A stretch of DNA of 64,000 nucleotides from positions 868,001-932,000 of the forward strand of contig CP012817.1 in assembly GCA_001936135.1 (NCBI GenBank), in the 5' to 3' direction. The notes under the pieces were generated by a model. The model had not been told where the DNA came from, did no database searches, and was given only the letters and a program-made list of their open reading frames with translations. The DNA is from Saccharomycopsis fibuligera x Saccharomycopsis cf. fibuligera. Lineage: Eukaryota > Ascomycota > Saccharomycetes > Ascoideales > Saccharomycopsidaceae. This document shows, in pieces, positions 57,401-64,000 of the stretch. Positions within the stretch are counted from its first letter, which is position 1. Each line of letters begins with the position of its first letter. Both the position numbers and the translations under genes were made by a program.

Positions 57401-60133
57401 GACTTTACGCAATAAGTCAACTGGAAACTGATCTCTTTTGTTATCTTGACCATATTTGGAGACTTCTCTACCGATATTGATCAATCTTGCCAATTTGTTC
57501 AAAAACCATTTGTCAATCTTAGTCAACTCCCAAATTTTGTCAACGGTATAACCTTCAGAAAGGGCATTAGCAATAGCAAACAATCTTTGATCACTAGGAG
57601 TTTGCAATTCATTGTCAATAGACATCAAAGCACCGTCAATTGGGTTAAAACCCAAGTTTTGATAATCGGATTCTCTAATGGCCTTTTGAATACATTCTTC
57701 AAAAGATCTACCAATGGCCATAACCTCACCAACAGACTTCATGGATGAGGATAGAGTAGTAGACACTCTGGTGAATTTTTTCAAATCCCATCTTGGAATC
57801 TTAGTGACAATGTAATCCAAGGATGGTTCGAAACAAGAACAAGTAGACTTAGTGACTTCATTAGTAATTTCATTCAATGGGATGTTCAAACCCAATTTAG
57901 CAGCAGTGTAAGCCAATGGGTACCCAGTTGCCTTAGAAGCCAAAGCAGAAGATCTAGACAATCTAGCATTAACTTCAATGATGCAGTATTCCTTAGAAAA
58001 CGGATTCAAAGCATATTGAATGTTACATTCACCAACAACACCCAAATGTCTAATGACGTTAATAGCAGTAGTTCTCAACATGTTGTAATCATCGTCACTT
58101 AAAGTTTGAGAAGGAGCAACAACAATAGAGTCACCAGTATGAATGCCCAAAGGATCGAAATTTTCCATATTACACACAGTAATACAATTGTCAAAAGCAT
58201 CTCTAACAACTTCATATTCAATCTCTTTCCAGCCTTTCATGGATCTTTCAATCAAGACTTGTGGAGAAGTAGCAAAGGCCTTGTTACACAAGTCCACCAA
58301 TTGTTCTTCATTATCAGCAAAACCAGAGCCTAACCCACCAAGAGCAAAAGCAGCACGGACAATGACTGGGAAACCGATATCTTTAGCAGCAATAATACTC
58401 TCTTCAATGTTTGAAGTAGCATGAGATTTGGCACATTTTTCATTGATTTCATCCATAGCGGCGGCAAACAATTCTCTGTCTTCGGTGGTGATAACAGTGT
58501 CAACTGGGGTACCAAGAACTTTAACACCTAAGCTTTCAAACTCGTCCTTCAATTCAATACCAACGGACAATGCTGTTTGACCACCGAAAGTAACATAAAT
58601 ACCATCTGGTTTCTCTTCCTTGATAACTTTTCTAACGAATTCAGCGTTAACCGGCAAAAAGTAAACTTTATCAGCCAAACCTTTGGAAGTTTGAATAGTG
58701 GCAATATTCGGGTTGATCAAAATGGTATAAATGCCTTCTTCTTTAAGTGCCTTAATGGCTTGAGAACCAGAATAATCGAATTCACCAGCTTGACCAATGG
58801 ATAACCCACCAGAACCCAAAATCAAAACTTTCTTAACTTTAACTTGAGGATGAGCAGCTCTGTTTTCAGCCAAAGTACCGCCTGGGAAATGAACTGGAGC
58901 CAATTTCTTAGTAGCATCAAATTTCAAAATAGTGTCGATAAAAGTGTCAAAGAGGAACTCAGTATCCTTTGGACCTGGAGTAGATTCAGGATGGAATTGC
59001 ACCGAGAAGAACGGTAAATCAGTATGATAAATACCTTCATTGGAACCATCATTAGCATTCACAAACAACTCTTTCCAGTTATTTTGCAAAGTGTTTGTAT
59101 CCACTGCATAACCGTGATTTTGAGAGGTGATATAACATCTACCAGAAATGGTAGATGTGGCTGGAATGTTATGACCTCTGTTACCGAATTTCAATTTCAA
59201 AGTAGAAGCACCAGAAGCTCTAGCAATCAATTGATGACCAAGACAAATACCAAAAATTGGAGTTTTTGCTTCTTTTAAAGCAATACGCAACTTGGCGACA
59301 ACTTCACTAAGCACCGATGGATCACCTGGACCGTTAGAAATAAAGAGACCGTCGTATTTTTCTTGCAAAAAATCGTAATTCCATGGAACAATTTTCAACT
59401 CGACACCTCTATTAACAAAACACCTGATTTGGTTAAATTTCATACCAACATCAATAGCAAGAATTCTGACAGTTTCACCATTAGCCTTTTTTATAGCAAC
59501 TTGAGAATCTGGTTTATATAATTTTGGTTCCTTAATGGACACTTTAGCAACCAAGTTTTTCAAATTTGGATCAACCCATTCAGGAATATTGAATTTAGAT
59601 TCCCAATCAACAAAGAAATCACCGGTCAAAGAGGAGTAGGTTGCATTCAAGTCAGATTGCAAGCAAAGTCTACCCAAAGTAGAACCTTTGTTTCTCAAAT
59701 GTTTAGTCAAATGTCTAGTATCAACACCACAAATAGCAGGAATGTTCTCTTTCTTCAACCAATCACCTAGAGATGATTTGGCCAAATAGTGAGAATATTC
59801 CTCGGTATAATTGGCCACCACCAAACCAGCAACGTGGATACGATGAGATTCGAAATATTTTGGCACATCTTTCAATAACTCATCCATGGCCTCGGTGTCA
59901 GGAACACCATAATTACCAACGATTGGATAAGTGATGACCAAGATCTGACCCTCATAAGAAGGATCGGTAATGGATTCTGGGTAGCCCACCATCCCGGTTT
60001 GGAACACCAACTCACCGGAGACAGAAGTTGGGGCCCCGAAGGAGTAACCAGAAATGGTAAGGTTATCCTTCAATTGAAGAACCATCAAAGGGGCTGGCTC
60101 TGATGGAGACGAAACAGGAGTTGCAACGGACAT
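54470..60133 (-). CDS. URA2: Carbamoyl-phosphate synthetase / aspartate transcarbamylase (Ura2), without the dihydroorotase-like domain
   Basis: About 1887 residues from the ATG at 60133 (the frame is open slightly further but has no earlier ATG). It performs the first two steps of pyrimidine synthesis. Domains in order: glutamine amidotransferase ([12 protein letters not shown], active Cys near residue 298), CPSase A half ([21 protein letters not shown], near 434), CPSase B half ([18 protein letters not shown], near 984), the MGS-like allosteric domain (near 1360-1480) and aspartate transcarbamylase (from [15 protein letters not shown], near 1565; carbamoyl-phosphate motif [33 protein letters not shown]). 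Saccharomyces Ura2 (2214 residues) has an inactive dihydroorotase-like domain between the last two. Here only an 80-residue hydrophilic linker (55439-55678) joins them, keeping an RKFS kinase-type site. Feedback inhibition by UTP is expected from the family. Confidence 0.95.
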   Translation of the reverse strand: MSVATPVSSPSEPAPLMVLQLKDNLTISGYSFGAPTSVSGELVFQTGMVGYPESITDPSYEGQILVITYPIVGNYGVPDTEAMDELLKDVPKYFESHRIHVAGLVVANYTEEYSHYLAKSSLGDWLKKENIPAICGVDTRHLTKHLRNKGSTLGRLCLQSDLNATYSSLTGDFFVDWESKFNIPEWVDPNLKNLVAKVSIKEPKLYKPDSQVAIKKANGETVRILAIDVGMKFNQIRCFVNRGVELKIVPWNYDFLQEKYDGLFISNGPGDPSVLSEVVAKLRIALKEAKTPIFGICLGHQLIARASGASTLKLKFGNRGHNIPATSTISGRCYITSQNHGYAVDTNTLQNNWKELFVNANDGSNEGIYHTDLPFFSVQFHPESTPGPKDTEFLFDTFIDTILKFDATKKLAPVHFPGGTLAENRAAHPQVKVKKVLILGSGGLSIGQAGEFDYSGSQAIKALKEEGIYTILINPNIATIQTSKGLADKVYFLPVNAEFVRKVIKEEKPDGIYVTFGGQTALSVGIELKDEFESLGVKVLGTPVDTVITTEDRELFAAAMDEINEKCAKSHATSNIEESIIAAKDIGFPVIVRAAFALGGLGSGFADNEEQLVDLCNKAFATSPQVLIERSMKGWKEIEYEVVRDAFDNCITVCNMENFDPLGIHTGDSIVVAPSQTLSDDDYNMLRTTAINVIRHLGVVGECNIQYALNPFSKEYCIIEVNARLSRSSALASKATGYPLAYTAAKLGLNIPLNEITNEVTKSTCSCFEPSLDYIVTKIPRWDLKKFTRVSTTLSSSMKSVGEVMAIGRSFEECIQKAIRESDYQNLGFNPIDGALMSIDNELQTPSDQRLFAIANALSEGYTVDKIWELTKIDKWFLNKLARLINIGREVSKYGQDNKRDQFPVDLLRKVKQLGFDDRQVAKFLNSNESAVRNIRKEHGIFPSIKQIDTVAAEFPSYTNYLYLTYNADSHDVSFEGENAGSIIVLGSGVYRIGSSVEFDYCSVTTVRTLRKEGFKTIIINYNPETVSTDFDESDSLFFENINNETVLDIYDLTNSGGVVVSMGGQTSNNIALNLYRQNVKILGTSPEMIDGAENRYKFSRMLDSIGIDQPAWKELTSINEAQEFANRVSYPVLVRPSYVLSGAAMNVCYSDHELKKYLNEAVAVSRDYPVVITKFIQDAKEIEMDAVSRDGKLVMHVVSEHVENAGVHSGDATLVVPPQDLSKHTVSKIVYATAKIAEALNITGPLNIQFIAKDEDIKVIECNVRASRSFPFVSKIVGTDLIDLATKAIAGVPFKAYPNKKLPEQYVGIKVPQFSFARLLGADPVLGVEMASTGEVAAIGKDKYDAYLKAYMASGLTIPKKNILLSIGSYREKQELLPAIKKLIKLGYNLYGTSGTFNFYQEHGVAIQFLEVLDDNVESDHSLNHYLAQNLIDLYINIPSNNKVRRPATYVSKGYVSRRMAIDYAVPLVTNNKVAKLLINAIARKPADIPVGDVDTLRSFPEQAANDNDDYSSPLSAITSPPYRKFSFNRTRPTDDAFEQSFERLEQAIDDSDLVSQPLPKEIKITGPLEQYIRSNNPFLRRSVTSVKQFSRSDLHILFTIAAEMRLAVQRQGVLDLLKGRVLTTMFYEPSTRTSTSFNAAMQRLGGRVVEVKADTSSVKKGETLKDTIMTLAAYSDAIVLRHPETSSITTAAKVSPIPVINAGNGSYEHPTQAFLDLFTIREELGTVNGITVTFVGDLKYGRTVHSLVTLLKHYHVKINLVSPDELQLPEEIRSSMISNNQLGTESEQLTKDIIAETDVLYVTRVQQERFSTVEEYERLKDSFIIDNKVLSHAKQHMCVLHPLPRVNEIKEEVDFDHRAAYFRQMRYGLFVRMALLALVVGVDFW
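55439..55678 (-). other. Short linker in URA2 where the dihydroorotase-like domain is expected
   Basis: Eighty codons between INAIAR (end of the MGS-like domain) and ITGPLEQ (start of the transcarbamylase). The composition is polar and acidic, with YRKFSF in the middle, where Saccharomyces has an RRFS phosphorylation site just before the transcarbamylase. No His-rich metal site, barrel-like strand pattern or other trace of a dihydroorotase fold is visible. Confidence 0.8.
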
Positions 60134-60338
60134 AATTATTGGAAAAAAGATCAATTAATAATAATAATAATAAATGATAATACTTTTTGTTTTGAGGTAA
60201 ACTTTTGACTGAAAGATAAAAAATGAAAAACTTTTTTATTATAATATATAGAAGATGCTATAAAAGCTCCTTGCAATCTCCTTTTTCTAATAATTATTCC
60301 GAGCACTTGCCTTGTCTTCAAGCACAGAGATGATTACT

Positions 60339-60344
60339 AGAAGG

Positions 60345-60384
<40 letters not shown>

Positions 60385-60540
60385 TAAGAGAAAAAAGAAA
60401 GAGACAAGAGAAAAAAAATAAAAAATAATAAAAGAGAGAGAAAATAAGAAAGGAGAAAGAGAGAAATAAGAGAGAAAAGGAGGAAAAAGAAAGAAGAACA
60501 GGAAAGGGAAGGAGGAAGAGCAGGGAAAGATATAGGAAAA
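60339..60540. repeat. GA-rich purine tract upstream of URA2
   Basis: About 200 bp almost purely purine on the plus strand, starting with a (GA)n/(GAGAGAAA)n microsatellite at 60341-60384. It lies 200-400 bp upstream of the URA2 start, so the template strand carries a long CT tract. It may exclude nucleosomes or form triplex structures. Confidence 0.85.
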
Positions 60541-60861
60541 AGAAACAGGACAAAATGCTATGACTGCACTGCACTGGCAATACGTGAAATAAAAAATTTT
60601 CAGTTAATTTTTTTTTTTCCCCCGATGACACCAAATCCACCCAGTTTGTTAGCAAAAATCAGAAAAAAAAAAAAAAATTTCACCGGAGAACGCGTCGGGT
60701 AATTGAGGCGCAGAATTATGTCACCATTGCCGCAGAATGCTCAAACGCCGGCGATTTGACATCGACAGTCTAAGGGAGGCTTTTTCCTTTATGAGACGTT
60801 GAATATATTGAATAGCACCTTATTGACAGTTATTGAAAATGATTTCCTTAGTGCGGAAAGA

Positions 60862-60911
60862 AAAAAATATATATATATATATATAGATAGATAGATAGAT
60901 AGATAGATAGA
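60862..60911. repeat. (TA)n(GATA)n microsatellite
   Basis: About ten TA dinucleotides followed by about seven GATA units. Each unit contains the core GATA-factor word, but a slippage origin is sufficient explanation. Confidence 0.9.
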
Positions 60912-61034
60912 AGAGACTCAACAGTTAGTGAGATGAGGTATCGACATAGATCCTAAAGTATTTAAGCCTAGAATCTAATGTGTGATTTCTGGCGAAGTGC
61001 TCCGGGGGAGCAACATGCAGCAGCTAGCAGCAAC

Positions 61035-61140
61035 ATGCCTGAGGTAGACGCTGACTTCAACATTCAAGAGTTTGAGCGAATGTCCGCCGCGCAAAAATCC
61101 TCAATCAAGTGCACTTCATGCCACCAGAGACGTACATATT
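61035..61140 (+). other. Possible short coding exon with a CxxC motif (unassigned)
   Basis: ATG at 61035 opens a 34-codon frame, MPEVDADFNIQEFERMSAAQ and on to IKCTSCHQRRTY, ending in TAG. A possible donor GTACAT overlaps its end, and CAG acceptors lie at about 61216 and 61248. The continuation after the first acceptor would read to a stop near 61317. I cannot match the product to a known family, the donor is not the strong GTATGT used by the other introns here, and there is no TACTAAC branch point. Confidence 0.2.
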
Positions 61141-61323
61141 AGTCACCGTGGGGTTGCCTGGGGATACTATAGAGACAATTTTATTCTTTTGCTTTCACAA
61201 CTCGCAAATTTTACAGGACTCATAAAATTATTTGAATTGTCGTACAGGTATCGCCATGTCCAAAGCGGCTGGAGTTTACGAGAAAAATATAGTTTGCAAC
61301 TGCGGTTCCGACTTTGAAGTCAG

Positions 61324-61350
61324 TTTTTTTTTTTTTTTTTTTTTTTTTTT
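61324..61350. repeat. Poly(T) tract of about 27
   Basis: Uninterrupted T run in the interval between NFU1 and URA2, beyond the 3' end of NFU1. Confidence 0.9.
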
Positions 61351-61639
61351 AAGGACAAAAATAATAAAACAAAACAATTTAGCAGAAAAAATAATAGAAT
61401 AAAACTATGAGCGTGAAATGTACGTGTATGTATTATATAGCGGGAAAAAAAAAGCTAAGTGCATGAAGCCCGGATTTAATAATTACATAGTATTTCCCTC
61501 TTTTGCAGACATCCATCAATGACAAACCGCCTTGGGTAATTCGTAATAGTTCATGGATAAGACATATCAAAATCAATATCAATATCAAAATCAAAACGAC
61601 AAACAGATAAACATTTTTCAAAGAGAACACCGATATTTA

Positions 61640-62668
61640 TTACAACATTGGTGGCACTTCTTCTTCGGTAACGGCTGCTCTACCACCTCTCTTGGCTGGC
61701 TGAATGTTGAGGTTTTCTTCATTTAGTGCTGACAGTTTTTGGGTCTCTGGTTGCTTTTTGTTAGCATTAGCATCGTTTTTGTCACCTGCATCTGCACTTA
61801 CATCAGCATCGGCAGCAGCTTCTTCAGCAGCAGCTTCTTCCACTTGTTCAACCGCTGTAACTTCTTCAATGTAATGCTTCAACATTGCTTCAATTCCGTT
61901 CTTCAATGTTATAGAGCTTGAGTCACAACTTCTGCATGCCCCTCTTAATCGTATGATTACCGTACCATTTTCTTTGAAATCAACGAACTCGATATCCCCG
62001 CCATCTTCCTGTATAGCTGGTCTGATTCTGGTGAAAATCAACTCCTTGATCATTGAAACCACCTCATCATCATCATCACAAAATTCAACATCTGACTCAA
62101 GCTCGGCGTTAGCATCAATAACTGGTTCTCCAGTAGATAAGAAATCCGACAACATGCTAAAAATCTCCGGTTTCAAAATCGACCAATCTAGGTCAATATT
62201 TTTTTCAATAGTTAAAAAGTCAGGTCCCAACATCACTGCTGAAACACCATCAATAGTAAATAGTTTGCGTACTAATGGTGAGTTGAAAGCGTCTCTACCG
62301 GAGAGATACTCTATGGTCTTATCATCAGGCAAAATTTTCACTGATGGTAGGAATTTCAAAGCATCTTCATTTGGAGTTTCGGTAGTTCTGATGAATAACG
62401 TTCTCTTGGCATTTATCACATTAACTTGTTGTAGTTGTTGTGATTTGACATTACTACCATTATTATTACTACCATGATTATTACTAATATTATTATTTGA
62501 TCTGCGTAGTTGTTGTATCGGACTGACGCTGCTCAATGTTGGCAAAATTGAATAAGCTCTTCTTGATGCCGGTGCTGCCATGTAGTTATTGTATTTGCTT
62601 AGTAAAGCTCTGCTTGCCCTGCTCGTAGTAGGGGCGCCACCTCTGGCGGTTATTATTCTACTGAGCAT
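61640..62668 (-). CDS. NFU1: Mitochondrial Fe-S cluster scaffold/carrier Nfu1
   Basis: 342 residues from the ATG at 62668 (the frame continues upstream without ATG). The N terminus (MLSRIITARGGAPTTSRASR and on) is Arg/Ser/Ala-rich, a mitochondrial presequence, followed by an Asn/Gln-rich spacer. The Nfu N-domain starts near TLFIRTTETPNEDALKFLP and includes YLSGRDAFNSPLVRKLFTIDGV. The NifU-like C-domain has PAIQEDGGDIEF and the cluster-binding CxxC in LRGACRSCDSSS (Cys245, Cys248). The protein delivers [4Fe-4S] clusters to mitochondrial targets such as lipoate synthase. Unlike the 256-residue Saccharomyces protein, it has a C-terminal Ala/Glu/Asn-rich extension of about 70 residues after the fold; its role is unknown. 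Confidence 0.93.
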   Translation of the reverse strand: MLSRIITARGGAPTTSRASRALLSKYNNYMAAPASRRAYSILPTLSSVSPIQQLRRSNNNISNNHGSNNNGSNVKSQQLQQVNVINAKRTLFIRTTETPNEDALKFLPSVKILPDDKTIEYLSGRDAFNSPLVRKLFTIDGVSAVMLGPDFLTIEKNIDLDWSILKPEIFSMLSDFLSTGEPVIDANAELESDVEFCDDDDEVVSMIKELIFTRIRPAIQEDGGDIEFVDFKENGTVIIRLRGACRSCDSSSITLKNGIEAMLKHYIEEVTAVEQVEEAAAEEAAADADVSADAGDKNDANANKKQPETQKLSALNEENLNIQPAKRGGRAAVTEEEVPPML

Positions 62669-64000
62669 CGTCGTGGTGTGTGGCGTGTATATAAGTTTGC
62701 TTGTATTCTTGTAGTTTCGTACGGGGTGCGTTGATAAATGGGTGCGCTTAATGCTAACAAAAGTTATTGAGTGATTGATCAATAGGAAAGTAGCGATAAC
62801 AACACTCAAGACAGTCAAGATGTCTATAAAGTCTGGATCACAAAAGAAGTGTACAAGTTGTTTTGGCAGACACTGTCTTATAAAGATTTATGCCTTATCT
62901 TTTATTTTGTTTTACTTTTTTTTTCTTTTCTTTTCTATATTTTCTTTTGAAAAAGGTTAGATTTCCCACCAATCGACAGAAGCCAATATTTGAATTACTA
63001 ATAGCTGAGGCAGAGATTTCGTTTGCATGCATATAAAACACGGTACCCGGCTTGAGTCATCTTGAGCCACCGTTCAACGCAGCGATGACCAGTAATAACA
63101 TTATTATCGGTTTAGCACCGCTATTATGGTATATCATGGTGCGATATACTGCAGCGGAATGTGTTGTAATATGATCACTATGCATAACATTGCATTTCCA
63201 ACCGTGGTGCTGGTTTTTTGGGTTAGCGGAATATATATTGACGATGGTAGTAGAAGAGAGACAGAGATGTACTTGTTGATTTTTGTCTATGAGAGTGTTT
63301 TAATTTTTTGTGTTTTTGTTGTTCTTGGTTTTTTTTTTGTTTCAGTTTTTTGTTTTTTTAGTGACACCGAATTGACGAGAAGTAAATAAAAGGTTTTTTC
63401 TTCTTTTTATAGAGCTAAGAATAAGAAAAGTGTAGAGACTATGAATATACCGGAAAAGAAAAATATAAAATTAAAGGACATGAATCTTATAAAAAACGCA
63501 ATTAACTCTGTTCCTGTGAAGGTTGCCAATAATTTGTTTAAGGATTTTATGTAGTGTATAAATATAGTTAACAATAAACAAACCGCATTCGAGCCAATAC
63601 TACAATCTTAGTATAGTTACTTGATGTGTCACGAATAACAAAAAGATCTTGTTATTGTTGCAAGTAACCAAAACAACCTAAAAATAGAAAAGTAGAATTT
63701 ATGTTTGATTATATGTTTTCGTTTGAGATCTATAAACAGCCGACAGGTGTATTAAAATATGATATGTTGCAAGATATCATCCCTAGCTTAAAAGGAACTT
63801 TACAAGGAACAGAGCTTTATTTTTTTAAAAAAAATTGTACAAAAGGCAAATTCTAATGTTTTTTTTTTCTCTAAAAATTCTACATGAGTAATGAATTCAG
63901 TTCAAGCACCGCAAACAAGTAGCCATGGTTTACTAGACACAAGCATTTACCTGTTATAGCGTTACATTTTTACTCGCTCCAAAGCTCGAAAGTTTTACCA
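62669..64000. other. Right end of window, upstream of NFU1; no convincing gene
   Basis: AT-rich. Short candidate frames start at 62820 (plus, 46 codons; KKCTSCFGRHC followed by a very hydrophobic Phe-rich stretch), 63085 (plus, 29 codons, MTSNNIIIGLAPLLWYIM and on) and 63441 (plus, 37 codons, ending LFKDFM). None matches a family I know and none has clear splice signals. They may be chance frames or exons of genes whose rest lies outside the window. Confidence 0.4.

Larger units (their letters stand above)
60134..61639. other. URA2 promoter and region downstream of NFU1
   Basis: About 1.5 kb. It holds a GA-rich purine tract (60339-60540), an A run near 60664-60677, ACGCGT at 60689-60694, a TA/GATA microsatellite (60862-60911), a possible short Cys-containing coding exon near 61035-61140 and a T run at 61324-61350. 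Confidence 0.5.

Noticed and set aside
60134-60154. URA2 start seven codons upstream
   Set aside because: The frame is open, but the codon there is TTG, not ATG. The same applies to longer starts for AOS1 (36371), the alpha/beta hydrolase (24928) and NFU1 (62818).

Overview
This window is a gene-dense stretch of nuclear DNA from an ascomycete yeast (Saccharomycotina), almost certainly a member of the CTG-Ser clade (the Candida / Lodderomyces / Debaryomyces side). Supporting points: compact genes with rare, mostly 5'-located introns carrying GTATGT donors and TACTAAC-type branch points; a spliced gene for a small complex I subunit, which Saccharomyces lacks; a secreted candidapepsin-like aspartyl protease; and two CTG codons in ATG29 that fall where I recall budding-yeast Atg29 having Ser or Thr. 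Many proteins carry long Asn/Gln/Ser/Asp runs. The species cannot be fixed from the window; a Candida parapsilosis / Lodderomyces-like relative is a guess.

Layout: an intron-containing tRNA-Trp(CCA) (648-732); GND1 (-), spliced; a long, partly GC-rich gene-free stretch (3.3-5.7 kb) holding a hairpin-rich segment of unknown nature; a Hal4/Sat4-type kinase (-); VPH1 (+) and REV3 (-), convergent; ATG29 (+), spliced and divergent from REV3; a GC-rich, repeat-rich promoter region (20.0-21.5 kb); a second Hal4/Sat4-type kinase (+); a YheT/Eht1-type alpha/beta hydrolase (+); ADE1 (-) divergent from a Pet20-like mitochondrial protein (+); a spliced NDUFA1-type complex I subunit (+); KIN4-type kinase (-) divergent from AOS1 (+); RPL33 (-), spliced; KES1/OSH4 (-) divergent from TBF1 (+), which carries a huge Asn/Asp microsatellite; a secreted aspartyl protease (+); BMS1 (-); URA2 (-); NFU1 (-); and a last 1.3 kb with no convincing gene.

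There is no operon-like logic, as expected of a eukaryote, but some themes connect. VPH1 and the Hal4-type kinases act in ion/pH homeostasis. TBF1 is in this clade a regulator of ribosomal protein genes, and RPL33 lies nearby with a Cbf1-type palindrome upstream. BMS1 has the classical RRPE and PAC ribosome-biogenesis promoter elements. NFU1, NDUFA1 and the Pet20-like protein are mitochondrial. ADE1 and URA2 supply purines and pyrimidines.

Most notable: URA2 is one uninterrupted frame of about 1887 codons in which the inactive dihydroorotase-like domain, present in Saccharomyces Ura2, is replaced by a linker of about 80 residues. Other points worth checking are the hairpin-rich segment near 4.15-4.45 kb, a recurrent intergenic octamer CTAAGCGC, tandem alternative acceptors in GND1, and an aspartyl protease that lacks the usual first disulfide. 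Coordinates and residue numbers are by hand count; nothing was run against a database.
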